From Chloroherpetonaceae bacterium (GTDB lineage: Bacteria; Bacteroidota; Chlorobiia; Chlorobiales; Chloroherpetonaceae), in assembly GCA_028277445.1 (NCBI GenBank), contig JANQGG010000038.1, positions 1-64,000 on the forward strand: a DNA stretch of 64,000 nt. The letters run 5' to 3'. Positions within the stretch are counted from its first letter, which is position 1, and every line of letters starts with the position of its first letter. The translations under genes were made by a program, and so were the position numbers. A model generated the notes under the pieces. That model was not told where the DNA came from and searched no databases. It was given only the letters and a program-made list of their open reading frames with translations. Below, one piece after another: positions 7,913 to 16,445 of this stretch.

Positions 7913-10240
7913 TTAGAACTTAATAGCTGTTCCAACAAAGAAAGTTCTTGGACGTGTTGGGCCGTAAATGTAAGCCGGATCACGACCAGCTGTTTTATCA
8001 AAATCGTCCTGGTAGCTGTTAAGGATGTTTTGCATACCAACGCTCAAAGTCAAACCAGATTGGCTATCATTTGAGGTTGCGAAGAGGTAACTGACTTTTG
8101 TATTGAGTTCAAAAAACGGATCTGTTTCTTCCAATACATTCTCTGCTATAAATAATTCGTCACCTCCCTCATGAGGCACTTTCATTGAACCAGTATAAAC
8201 ACCAGATAGCGACACATTTAACTGAGAAGTAAATTGATTGCTTATGGTGAAATACCCATACAAAGAAGGTGTTCTGGTAATTTCATCAGTGAAAATTCCA
8301 TCAATTGGTTCTTGATCCTCTTTATACTTGCCGGATTGGGCAGTAGCACCAACCTGAACCTGAAGGTAAGGTGTCAGGTAGCGGGCTTCCAAAGAGCCAC
8401 CCATAACAGTAGCGCCTGAAGAATTAACACGCTCATAAACCTCTAAATCATCAGTAGAAGCTGCTTCATTAAACTCTTGAGAAAACGCATCATTGAGCTT
8501 GGTGTAAAAACCTTCTAATGTAACACCCCATTCGGAACCAATACTGCTGACAGTATAATCTAAAGATCCGCTTAAACTTACTGAGCGTTCCTCTTTTAAA
8601 TCCTCTGCATTTGTGTAAATCCACCGCACGCCTTCTGCGCTGAGGATATGAAGATCTTCATCAAAGGTTTGAGGAGCACGAAAACCGGTAGCAACGTTAC
8701 CACGGATCTGAAACTCCGAGGTAAGTTTACCAAGAACACTTACTCTTGGATTGATAATCACGTTATCAATCAGGTTGTGATTATCGAGGCGGGCACCGAT
8801 TAACAAGCAAATATTATCGTTGATGTCCCAATCATCCTGAACAAACAACGCTTGCTCGCGGATCACCTGGAAAATTGAACGATCAATGGCCGGCTGGCTA
8901 TCTTCAAGTTCGTTGTATTTGAATTCAGATCCCACGATCAACTCATGCTTACCACCAAAGCCTTCAAAAGCAGTGCTGTATTGAGCGCCAATAACAGCAG
9001 AAAGATCTTCGGAACGGCCATAAGCATTAGCCGCGGCTACAATATCAGTTGTATCTGTACTTCCTAAACCGCCATAATAACTATCACGAAACGTTTGGCG
9101 GTTGGAGATGTAGAGGTTTAATCTTTGTTTGTAATCCTCAGTAAGGTAAAGATTGTAATCCACACTACCATTTAATGACACGTGTTTTGTTCCTTCGGCA
9201 ACATCGGCCTGGTGCATAAATTTATCAAACTTGTTTCCACCACGCCGGTTTTCGTAGCTGACATGGAACTCAGGTTTGATTTTGCTGAATTCACTAATAT
9301 TATAGAAACCGTGCATACCTGCTGAAATATCTTCCAACTCGGATAACTCAGAGAAGTCATCGCCATTGGCATCAAAGGCATTACGATTGCGATAGTTACC
9401 GAATAAGAACATACCTGCGTCCCTGTTGTCAGCAACCACACTGCTTGCAAGACTAATTTGATTATCGGGGATTTTACCATCAATAAATCCGGTGTTTGTG
9501 GCAAACTCAAATGAATTGGTTGTGGGTTCTTTAGTAATAATATTAATTGTTCCGGCAATAGCGTTTCCACCATAAACAGAAGAACCTCCACCACGCATTA
9601 CTTCAACCCGATCAATCATAATACTGGGGAAATGTTCTAAACCATAAACACCTGCCAAGGCGCTGAATACCGGACGACTGTTAACTAAAACCTGAGAATA
9701 TTTTCCTTCCAGCCCATTCATACGAACCTGACTAAAACCACAGTTTTGGCAGTTATTTTCAATTCTAACACCGGGTTGATAGCTCAAACCTTCCAAAAGG
9801 TTTAATGACTGAGTGGCATCTATCATTTTTGCATCCACAACATTAACAATTACCGGTACATCGCGCTTGAATTTCTCAGTTCGCGTACCGGTAACAACAA
9901 TTTGTTTGCTCATAACCGCTGCACCTGAAAGCTCTAATTGGAGATCCAAGGTTTCACCTGCTTTAAGAAAAACAGTTTTTTTCTTAATGTCGTATCCAAC
10001 ATATTGAACCTGTAAAACATACTCACCGGGCTCAACTCCTGAGATGGCAAACAGCCCATCGTCTGTGGTTTGTGCGCCTAAACGAGTACCTAACAAAATT
10101 ACACTGGCCGATTCAATGGGATTCTTTGAGGCTTCATCTATAACCTTGCCTTTTATACTCCCAGCGTCATCAAACGCATGACCAAGAATTGGATTTAATA
10201 AAAAAAACATTAATAAAACATTTAGATACAATAACTTCAT
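7913..10240 (-). CDS. TonB-dependent outer-membrane receptor (heme/iron type)
   Basis: A 775-residue receptor. It has a signal peptide (1-23), a carboxypeptidase-regulatory-like domain (~27-105), a plug domain (~115-240) with RVEVMRGGGSSVYGG, and a 22-strand barrel ending in aromatic Phe. FRAP at 520-523 is followed by His531 and an NAEDL box, an arrangement seen in heme and related receptors. Two Cys (CQNC) in the plug are notable. Expression is probably DtxR-controlled through the box at 10372. The ligand is not proven; heme, another tetrapyrrole or a ferric chelate are candidates. Confidence 0.9.
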   Translation of the reverse strand: MKLLYLNVLLMFFLLNPILGHAFDDAGSIKGKVIDEASKNPIESASVILLGTRLGAQTTDDGLFAISGVEPGEYVLQVQYVGYDIKKKTVFLKAGETLDLQLELSGAAVMSKQIVVTGTRTEKFKRDVPVIVNVVDAKMIDATQSLNLLEGLSYQPGVRIENNCQNCGFSQVRMNGLEGKYSQVLVNSRPVFSALAGVYGLEHFPSIMIDRVEVMRGGGSSVYGGNAIAGTINIITKEPTTNSFEFATNTGFIDGKIPDNQISLASSVVADNRDAGMFLFGNYRNRNAFDANGDDFSELSELEDISAGMHGFYNISEFSKIKPEFHVSYENRRGGNKFDKFMHQADVAEGTKHVSLNGSVDYNLYLTEDYKQRLNLYISNRQTFRDSYYGGLGSTDTTDIVAAANAYGRSEDLSAVIGAQYSTAFEGFGGKHELIVGSEFKYNELEDSQPAIDRSIFQVIREQALFVQDDWDINDNICLLIGARLDNHNLIDNVIINPRVSVLGKLTSEFQIRGNVATGFRAPQTFDEDLHILSAEGVRWIYTNAEDLKEERSVSLSGSLDYTVSSIGSEWGVTLEGFYTKLNDAFSQEFNEAASTDDLEVYERVNSSGATVMGGSLEARYLTPYLQVQVGATAQSGKYKEDQEPIDGIFTDEITRTPSLYGYFTISNQFTSQLNVSLSGVYTGSMKVPHEGGDELFIAENVLEETDPFFELNTKVSYLFATSNDSQSGLTLSVGMQNILNSYQDDFDKTAGRDPAYIYGPTRPRTFFVGTAIKF

Positions 10241-10268
10241 AGTTTGTTCCCGTTTAATTAGTTTAACT

Positions 10269-10289
10269 AAATTGATATTTGATCAATTT
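10269..10289. promoter_or_regulatory. palindrome in the leader of the TonB receptor gene
   Basis: AAATTGAT-N5-ATCAATTT is a perfect 8-bp inverted repeat 29 bases before the receptor start. It could be an operator or an mRNA hairpin. The 295-base gap 10241-10535 holds this, the DtxR-type box at 10372 and nothing else recognisable. Confidence 0.35.
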
Positions 10290-10371
10290 TAAATGTTCAA
10301 AAAACAACAGCTTATAATGGTATTCTTATTACGATTATATACTGTTGTTATAATCATTAATTAATAATTTA

Positions 10372-10388
10372 ACTAGATTTAATCTTAA
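10372..10388. promoter_or_regulatory. DtxR-type operator before the TonB receptor
   Basis: ACTAGATTTAATCTTAA matches the island box with N5 spacing. It lies 132 bases before the start of the receptor gene at 7913-10240 and after the end of the PepSY gene, so it most likely serves the receptor. Confidence 0.5.
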
Positions 10389-10535
10389 TAAGAAATTAGA
10401 CAAATTATAAATTAATACCAAATCAAGCTATCTTTTTGTCATTTTTTTTCCGGTAATTCAGTGGGTGTTTTAAAAACTGGTTGAGCTTTGCATCAGGCTC
10501 AAATACATTTCCGCAAAACTTCCTTTCAATTAAAA

Positions 10536-11099
10536 TCACGATGCGTAATGCACTGCAAATGCAATCAAAGGCGGCAGAAAGCCTGCCAGTAACAACCACT
10601 TTCCCCGCCCAGATAGTCCACGGCTGCCTTGAAGGATAAACAAACCAGTAAGGCAGATGATGATGAGCATTGCGCCCAGAACATCTGAGGCCCACTTCCA
10701 ACCTTTGATGCTGTTTCGATGCAACAGGTTGGTTTCATAAAAAACATGGCGGCGAGAGAGTTTTTCGTATAATCCGGTCGCCTCGTTTAAATTCAAATGC
10801 AAAGTAGACTTGTTGTAATAGATCTTAAGCTGGTCTTCGGTGGGAAAATCATAAATTTTGTACTCATCTTCATTCACCATTTGACTAAACGCTTTAACCA
10901 AATCCTCTGTAATTTCTGATTTTGTATAGCTTCTCTTGAGCTCGATCTTTTCTTTGGTAATAATAAAATCCGGGTTCCAATCGTCAATATGGTTTAATGC
11001 AATCCCTGAAATGCTATACATTATGATCAAACCCGATAGGAAATATCCAAAATCACGATGAATTATCGTGTTCCACTTGAGTAATTGCTTTTTATTCAT
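10536..11099 (-). CDS. PepSY-associated membrane protein
   Basis: A 187-residue inner-membrane protein with an N-terminal helix (FLSGLIIMYSISGIALNH), a periplasmic middle of ~100 residues and two C-terminal helices. This matches the short PepSY-TM family found with TonB receptors and iron-reduction proteins. Conserved His residues (IIHRDFG, LLHRNSIKG, the final HYA) lie at membrane borders and might bind heme. It starts 2 bases after the chelatase lipoprotein gene, so both are one operon. A role in reducing or handing over iron or heme at the inner membrane is inference. Confidence 0.78.
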   Translation of the reverse strand: MNKKQLLKWNTIIHRDFGYFLSGLIIMYSISGIALNHIDDWNPDFIITKEKIELKRSYTKSEITEDLVKAFSQMVNEDEYKIYDFPTEDQLKIYYNKSTLHLNLNEATGLYEKLSRRHVFYETNLLHRNSIKGWKWASDVLGAMLIIICLTGLFILQGSRGLSGRGKWLLLAGFLPPLIAFAVHYAS

Positions 11100-11101
11100 A
11101 C

Positions 11102-12049
11102 TCAGTTTGATGAATTTTTGGCATTTATTTTCCCAGCGATCTTGTCGGAAATTTTGATAACCCAGCTTTCAACATTTGCATCTGGTAGAATTGCATCTGG
11201 CTTATAGATCACGCGCTGTTTATGATTTTTTACTTTTGCGATGCCACCTCCGATAATGCGAATCTGGAAATTTTCATCATGAGCAACCAAAATTGGAATC
11301 ACAATAGCTTTTTCTTTGCGCTTTAGCACATTTTCAACCGCAACGGTTGTTGAATCCAACTTGTACCGTACAATATGCCCGCACCATCCATACGAATAAT
11401 CTTTAATCCCAACATGATTTGACACATGATTCCCCAGTGTATCCATCAAGGCTGACCATTCTTTGGTATAGGTTTCATCGCCATAAGCTATAAGCGCCAA
11501 CCCTTCGTTTTCAGGATTGCGGGATAATGCTTTGGCACGTCGCAGCACGTTTTTCTGCAAGATATCCGTAAAGTCTAGCAAAGGCGCCAGGTGAGTACGA
11601 GCTTTAGGTGTATAACGCTCAATCTTTTCAAACTTAAGCATTTCCTTAGATTGAGGGTCTTCTTTTTGCCCGATGATGGTGGGAATATCATCAAACGAAT
11701 GAGGACTTACGGTTAGAAAGATCGGAACAATAATGATATCGCTATAATTTTCAGCATCAAATTCTTTAAGCCTGGTGGCAATGGAAGGTTCGTTATATTC
11801 CATAAACGCTGTTTTAATACCCTCAATCTTACCCATCCTTAAAATAGAATCCTTAACACTGGACTCTAAATCCAACAAAGCTTGCCGCCAAGTTTTAGAA
11901 TGTGAGCCATGATTCACAAGCAACAATCCAATTTTTTTATCAGCTTGTACTTTCCCTTTTTGAGTTTGCACGTCGCTACAACCAGCAAATGCAGTTACCA
12001 GAAATAGCAAACACGGAATAAACATTCTGCGAAAAACCCTGTTTTTCAT
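11102..12049 (-). CDS. CbiX-like tetrapyrrole chelatase, exported lipoprotein
   Basis: A 315-residue protein starting at the ATG at 12049, which follows an AAAGGTG ribosome site; a longer reading would need a TTG. A lipobox places Cys24 as the lipidated residue. The next ~110 residues match CbiX/SirB-type chelatases: NHGSH with His47 and [10 protein letters not shown] with His117 correspond to the two catalytic histidines. A second, degenerate half lacks the HGS motif (AYGDE). CbiX enzymes insert Co2+ or Fe2+ into sirohydrochlorin in the cytoplasm, so an exported copy beside a heme receptor suggests metal insertion or removal in the periplasm. Confidence 0.78.
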   Translation of the reverse strand: MKNRVFRRMFIPCLLFLVTAFAGCSDVQTQKGKVQADKKIGLLLVNHGSHSKTWRQALLDLESSVKDSILRMGKIEGIKTAFMEYNEPSIATRLKEFDAENYSDIIIVPIFLTVSPHSFDDIPTIIGQKEDPQSKEMLKFEKIERYTPKARTHLAPLLDFTDILQKNVLRRAKALSRNPENEGLALIAYGDETYTKEWSALMDTLGNHVSNHVGIKDYSYGWCGHIVRYKLDSTTVAVENVLKRKEKAIVIPILVAHDENFQIRIIGGGIAKVKNHKQRVIYKPDAILPDANVESWVIKISDKIAGKINAKNSSN

Positions 12050-12155
12050 TTTTGCACCTTTTTTGATAATTAATAAAACACCTGCCCCCCTACTCAATTT
12101 TAGAGTTTAATTTATGCTGAAGGCTTTGGATGATTCAAAGATAAAAAATAATTTT

Positions 12156-12182
12156 ATTTATTTCGACTTTGTCTAAATAAAT
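12156..12182. promoter_or_regulatory. shared DtxR-type operator between chelatase and heme-receptor genes
   Basis: Two 12-base arms, ATTTATTTCGAC and GTCTAAATAAAT, match at 11 of 12 positions around TTT. The core 12161-12177, TTTCGACTTTGTCTAAA, has the island N5 spacing. It lies between divergent genes and could control both. Confidence 0.55.
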
Positions 12183-12229
12183 TTTACGTATATATTCAAA
12201 CCGTAAAATTCACCGACAAAGTCACAACA

Positions 12230-14401
12230 ATGATGTTTTTTAAAAAAGCCTTTGTTTTTGTCCTTTTTGGATTTATAAGCGCCACTGAGTTACATGCCTC
12301 AGCAACCGAGGATTCAAAAGGTTTGGGTAATTCAGTGCAAGTGTTTGGAAAAGTGGTTTCAAAAAAATCACAAGAGCCACTCGCCGGTGCAACGGTAACT
12401 TTAGTAGGTACCACGCGTGGCACGATTTCAGATGAGAACGGGGAGTTTTTATTGAAAAATCTCAACCCCCAAAAATACACGCTTCGTGTTACTTACATCG
12501 GTTATAAAACCACTCAAAAACAGATTGATCTCTCCAAATCACAAAAGGATATTCAAACGATTGAATTCGCCCTTCAAAAAGCAGCATTTGATATGGATGC
12601 TATTGTAGTGACTGCTTCGTTGGGTGAAAATATGTTGAAAAACACGCCTCAACTCACCGAAGTTCTTAGCGGTAAGGTTTTACAAACGACAGGTGCGATA
12701 ACCGTTCAAGATGCCTTAGAACAGAATGTCCCGGGAATAGAGTTCTCAGAAGATTCCCATGGCTCAAACATTCAAATGCAAGGGCTTGGCACAAAATATA
12801 TTTTGATCCTGATTGATGGCGAAAGAATGTCTCAAAAAGATCGTGATAACATTGATTTTGAACGGCTAAATGTGGGTCAAATAGAACGAATAGAAGTCAC
12901 AAAGGGCGCAGCATCCTCAATATACGGGTCTAATGCTATTGGCGGGGTCATCAACATTATCACAAAAAAGCCTAAACATGCGTTTGAAGCTAATGGATTC
13001 TACAGAAGATCGGCATACAATGAGCAGGCCATCAATGGTTATGTAGCAACAAAACAAGACCATTTCAGCGCAAGTCTTGGGGCTGACCATAAAAAATCAG
13101 ATGGATACGACCTTACATTGGAAGAACCAAATACGTCAAAAACCCAAGAAAAGTTTGAAGATTACAGCATTACCCCATTTTTCAGTTTCAGGCCTTCGGA
13201 TCAGTTTGAACTTAATCTTAAAGGAAACTACTTCGTACATGAACGCTTTGATGAGCTTTCCACAATTCCGACTCATCCGAAAGATTACAGTTTCACTTTA
13301 AATGCAAATGCCAACTACTACCTTTCTCCCAAGCAGCATTTTTGGATCAGTTGGAATACGGATCAATATGAACAGTACCATATTGAGGAAAGGAAGAATA
13401 ATAATGAGAATCTTGAAGGAATACATCGGTTCAATAACGCTAAATTAATTTCTCACACCCATCTCTCATTGGATCATTCATTTAAAGTTGGTTTAGAATA
13501 CTTAAACGAAAGATTGACCTCCGATAGGGTAGCGGAGGGCAAAAAAACCACCACATCCTGGATAGGGTTTATTTATAACGAATATAAGCCTTTTACTTCG
13601 CTAAGAACATCTGCTGCGCTTCAGGTAAATCAACATTCAACGTTTGGGATGCATGTCTCACCTAGCCTGTCATTGCTGTATCAGGTATTACCGCTTAACA
13701 TACGATTGGGTTACAGCAATGGCTACCGGGCGCCAACCCTTAAAGAACTCTACTTTGAATGGGATCATTTTAGCATGTTTTTTATTAAAGGCAATACTGA
13801 TTTAAAGCCCGAAACCTCACATTATTTCTATTCGTCGGTTGAATACATCACCTCCTCAATGAATCTTTCAGCATCTGTTTACCTGAACCGTCTAAACAAC
13901 ATGATTACTACAGTAACTTCTTTAAATAACGGTCAGCAAACCGAAAATTATCAAAATGTAGCTGACGCTCGTTTGATTGGTTTTAATCTGCAGATTAAAA
14001 GAGAGCTGATCAAACGCTTGACACTAATTGGTGGTTACAGCTACGTGCATTCCGAAGACTTGAATACCGGTTTTCAAATCCCTGGGATCATAACACAATC
14101 AGCCCGCCTGCGTTTGGAATACGGTCAACGGTTCTCTAAAGATTTTGATCTCATTCTGGCATTACAGGGTAAATATAGCAGCGGTAAGCTTTATGAATCT
14201 AAAAATGAGGAAGGCAATGTAGAACAGGAAAAGTACAAGCCATATTGGAATTGGCGTTTTATATCAACGCTTTACCTCTATAAATATTTCAATCTGGCAC
14301 TTGGTGTGGATAACCTGTTTGATTATACCGATACTGATGATTTCTCTACGCTTTCCCCCGGAAGACGCTTCTTTTCAACCATTCGTTACTCTTTTAATTA
14401 A
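12230..14401 (+). CDS. TonB-dependent heme receptor, HmuR-like
   Basis: A 723-residue outer-membrane receptor with a signal peptide, a carboxypeptidase-regulatory-like domain (~38-118), a plug with IERIEVTKGAASSIYGSNAI, and a barrel. YRAP at 499-502, His513 in the next loop and an NTDL box at 522-525 form the FRAP-His-NPDL signature of bacterial heme receptors such as HmuR. It is followed 21 bases later by an HmuY-like lipoprotein gene, the arrangement of the Porphyromonas hmuYR locus but in reverse order. Probably DtxR-controlled through the palindrome at 12156. Confidence 0.9.
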   Translation: MMFFKKAFVFVLFGFISATELHASATEDSKGLGNSVQVFGKVVSKKSQEPLAGATVTLVGTTRGTISDENGEFLLKNLNPQKYTLRVTYIGYKTTQKQIDLSKSQKDIQTIEFALQKAAFDMDAIVVTASLGENMLKNTPQLTEVLSGKVLQTTGAITVQDALEQNVPGIEFSEDSHGSNIQMQGLGTKYILILIDGERMSQKDRDNIDFERLNVGQIERIEVTKGAASSIYGSNAIGGVINIITKKPKHAFEANGFYRRSAYNEQAINGYVATKQDHFSASLGADHKKSDGYDLTLEEPNTSKTQEKFEDYSITPFFSFRPSDQFELNLKGNYFVHERFDELSTIPTHPKDYSFTLNANANYYLSPKQHFWISWNTDQYEQYHIEERKNNNENLEGIHRFNNAKLISHTHLSLDHSFKVGLEYLNERLTSDRVAEGKKTTTSWIGFIYNEYKPFTSLRTSAALQVNQHSTFGMHVSPSLSLLYQVLPLNIRLGYSNGYRAPTLKELYFEWDHFSMFFIKGNTDLKPETSHYFYSSVEYITSSMNLSASVYLNRLNNMITTVTSLNNGQQTENYQNVADARLIGFNLQIKRELIKRLTLIGGYSYVHSEDLNTGFQIPGIITQSARLRLEYGQRFSKDFDLILALQGKYSSGKLYESKNEEGNVEQEKYKPYWNWRFISTLYLYKYFNLALGVDNLFDYTDTDDFSTLSPGRRFFSTIRYSFN

Positions 14402-14422
14402 CCATTCTGTTTAGGAGGACAT

Positions 14423-15046
14423 ATGAAAAAATTATTATTACTTCTTTTAATCGGTCTCTCATCCTTCATCATTGTTGGTTGTGATGATGATGACAATCCA
14501 TCTTCCCAAAATGACAACTCTAAAAGCGCGACCATGCTGATAAATGCCGCCAGCAATGATGACTGGGTGTATTTCTCGTTTGAAAGTGGTGACTCGCTTG
14601 ATGTTACCGATCCAAAAACATCCGATGCTTGGGATTTAGCATTCAAGCGCTACCATTTAGCTACCAATAGCGGCTCCTCAGGAAATGCCAAGGGCGGCGT
14701 ATATAATGCCGGTAAAGTAAGCATGGCTTCGGTAACCGAAGCGCCAACAAGCGGTTACGTTGTAGATGACTCAGTAAGTATCGTTGATCATTCACAAAAT
14801 CCACCGGCAGTTTATAACATGGCAGCAAGCTCAGCGCTTGCAGGCTGGATAGAATTTGATTTGTCACAAATGCCTCCGATCCCTTCCTATTCAGATTCAA
14901 TTTATGTCATCAAAACCGCAAAAGGCAATTATGCTAAAATTCATATCAAAGACTACTATGGCGGCGATGGCACCAAAAGTGGTATGATTGAGTTTGATTA
15001 TGTTTTTCAGCCTGATGGCAGTAGAACCTTCATGGAAAGCAACTAA
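14423..15046 (+). CDS. hmuY: HmuY-family heme-binding lipoprotein
   Basis: A 207-residue lipoprotein with Cys20 as lipidation site after a hydrophobic signal, then an Asp-rich linker. The mature part contains SDAWDLAFKRYHLATNSG, a hallmark of HmuY-like proteins that capture heme at the outer surface and pass it to the receptor. AGGAGG at 14413-14418 precedes the ATG, unusually strong for this window. Heme ligands are not identifiable with certainty; several His and Met candidates are present. It ends 87 bases before a strong terminator. Confidence 0.87.
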   Translation: MKKLLLLLLIGLSSFIIVGCDDDDNPSSQNDNSKSATMLINAASNDDWVYFSFESGDSLDVTDPKTSDAWDLAFKRYHLATNSGSSGNAKGGVYNAGKVSMASVTEAPTSGYVVDDSVSIVDHSQNPPAVYNMAASSALAGWIEFDLSQMPPIPSYSDSIYVIKTAKGNYAKIHIKDYYGGDGTKSGMIEFDYVFQPDGSRTFMESN

Positions 15047-15068
15047 AGATTTCAATTGTTCTTTCTCT

Positions 15069-15133
15069 CATAGCCATTGTTCTTTGTGTTCTTTTTGCAC
15101 TCTAAGTTCATAATGTTTAATAATTTCTCCTCA
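15069..15133 (+). repeat. duplicated 3'-UTR element, copy 1
   Basis: Contains TAGCCATTGTTCTTT (15074-15088), then GTTCTTTT and TTCATAATG, about 60 bases before the GCCCTGTA terminator hairpin. Copy 2 at 15661-15725 has the same order and spacing before an almost identical terminator. It could be the body of a small RNA or an mRNA 3' regulatory tail. Confidence 0.5.
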
Positions 15134-15169
15134 AAGCCCTGTAACCTTCCTTACAGGGCTTGTTTTTTT
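15134..15169 (+). terminator. intrinsic terminator after hmuY
   Basis: AAGCCCTGTAA pairs with TTACAGGGCTT around CCTTCC-type loop bases and is followed by TGTTTTTTT. Confidence 0.85.
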
Positions 15170-15226
15170 AATCCCTCTATTTAATAAGCTTGTGTTTTCT
15201 CAATTTGATTTTTCATACAACTTAAT

Positions 15227-15264
15227 TTGGATATATCAAAATTTTTATTTAGAATAAATCCAAT
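15227..15264 (+). promoter_or_regulatory. promoter and DtxR-type operator of paralogue B
   Basis: TTGGAT (15227-15232), 17 bases, TAGAAT (15250-15255). The operator TTTAGAATAAATCCAAT (15248-15264) overlaps the -10 element exactly as in the gene at 3894. Confidence 0.55.
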
Positions 15265-15285
15265 TACACAATCAAACCAAGGCAA

Positions 15286-15627
15286 ATGTCCAATCGCAAA
15301 AAAGAAATTTTAGCAATTTCGGAAAAATGTATGATTCAAAAATGCAGTTGCGGCGCGATACACATCCATTACTTATTTATGTCGATCGCTATAAAAAAGG
15401 AAACCTTGTTTGCAATCATGCAAAAGTGCTATTCATGGAAAGAAAAACAAAACAAAGCCAAAGGCAGTTTGGGTAAACGACCATTTAAAATCCCATTGAC
15501 ATTATGTACCATTTCAATTTCAAATGATGATTTTGAAGATTTTAATAATGCTATTCAAGAAGCCACTCTTAAACTGATGAACCTGGGCGATCTCCTACGC
15601 CATTCCGCACTCAACTCAAAAAATTAA
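15286..15627 (+). CDS. small Cys/His-rich protein, iron-island paralogue B
   Basis: A 113-residue paralogue of the protein at 3894-4232. The shared core is EKCMIQKCSCGA-x-H-x-HY followed by KKETLFAIM-x-KCY-x-WKE; the C-terminal third has diverged, and this copy lacks the CC pair seen around residue 60 of the other. Unknown function. It stands alone between two terminators under an operator like the other copy, so the two flank the island and are probably co-regulated. The retained Cys and His residues suggest metal or heme binding. Confidence 0.75.
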   Translation: MSNRKKEILAISEKCMIQKCSCGAIHIHYLFMSIAIKKETLFAIMQKCYSWKEKQNKAKGSLGKRPFKIPLTLCTISISNDDFEDFNNAIQEATLKLMNLGDLLRHSALNSKN

Positions 15628-15660
15628 CATCAATGATAATCCCCCCAAATCATCTCTAAT

Positions 15661-15725
15661 TTAGCCATTGTTCTTTACGTTCTTTTATTAAGCATTCTTC
15701 ATAATGATTAAATGCTTACTCCTGA
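15661..15725 (+). repeat. duplicated 3'-UTR element, copy 2
   Basis: TAGCCATTGTTCTTT, then CGTTCTTTTA and TTCATAATG, mirror copy 1 at 15069. The distance to the following terminator is the same to within a base or two. Confidence 0.5.
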
Positions 15726-15759
15726 AAGCCCTGTATGTAAAATGCAGGGCTTGTTTTTT
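15726..15759 (+). terminator. intrinsic terminator after paralogue B
   Basis: AAGCCCTGTAT pairs with ATGCAGGGCTT and is followed by a TGTTTTTT tract. It is close in sequence to the terminator at 15134, which implies duplication. Confidence 0.82.
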
Positions 15760-15770
15760 GTCGTCAGTTT

Positions 15771-16379
15771 TCACACGCCGGATTGATTCCATCCCAATAA
15801 TTTCTGAACAGCTTTCGTATATATTTTATGTTCAACGCGTAAAACCCGTTCGGCCAAAATTTCCGGTGTGTCGGTTTCAAGAACAGGAACCTTTTTCTGC
15901 AGCACAATCTTTCCTCTATCATATTCTTCATCAACAAAATGCACTGTGGCACCACTTTCTTTTTCTTTGGCATCGATTACCGCCTGATGGACATTCAAAC
16001 CATACATGCCATCGCCGCCAAATTTCGGTAATAATGCCGGATGTATATTTAAAATTTTGCCTGCATAGGCTTGCACAACCTTAGGTGGAATTTTTTTTAA
16101 ATAACCGGCAAGCAAGATGTAATCGATTTTATATCGTTTAAGCGTTGATAACAGTTCTTCAACAAAAAGCTCAAAACTTTGGAATTGCTTTTCGGAAAGG
16201 TGAACCGCCGCAATGCCATGCTCTTTAGCAAAAAACATAGCGCCACTCTTTGAACGGTTAGAAATACACAGAACAATCTCGGCAGGTAGCTGTTCTGAAA
16301 TAAATCCGCTGCGCAAAGCTTTAAAATTTGAACCTTGCCCGGAGCAAAATACGGCAAATCGTTTTTTTTCAGGAATCAT
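15771..16379 (-). CDS. purN: phosphoribosylglycinamide formyltransferase PurN
   Basis: A 202-residue enzyme that formylates GAR with 10-formyl-tetrahydrofolate in purine synthesis (step 3). Visible family features are the phosphate loop SGQGSNFKAL near the start, the catalytic block NIHPALLPKFGG-x-GMYG with Asn and His, and HFVDEEYDRG with the catalytic Asp. The length is normal. It is divergent from purH with 66 bases between starts, so both could share a control region. Confidence 0.95.
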   Translation of the reverse strand: MIPEKKRFAVFCSGQGSNFKALRSGFISEQLPAEIVLCISNRSKSGAMFFAKEHGIAAVHLSEKQFQSFELFVEELLSTLKRYKIDYILLAGYLKKIPPKVVQAYAGKILNIHPALLPKFGGDGMYGLNVHQAVIDAKEKESGATVHFVDEEYDRGKIVLQKKVPVLETDTPEILAERVLRVEHKIYTKAVQKLLGWNQSGV

Positions 16380-16445
16380 TTTAAAAAAGTTTTAACTTTG
16401 AAGTTTAAATGTGGAGAATTACCGAAACTTACACTTTAATTAAAC

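Noticed and set aside
12050-12097. Longer start for the chelatase lipoprotein
   Set aside because: It would start at TTG and bury the signal peptide; the ATG at 12049 has a ribosome site.
15704-16084. 126-residue plus-strand frame
   Set aside because: It is antisense to purN over most of its length and starts inside a terminator.
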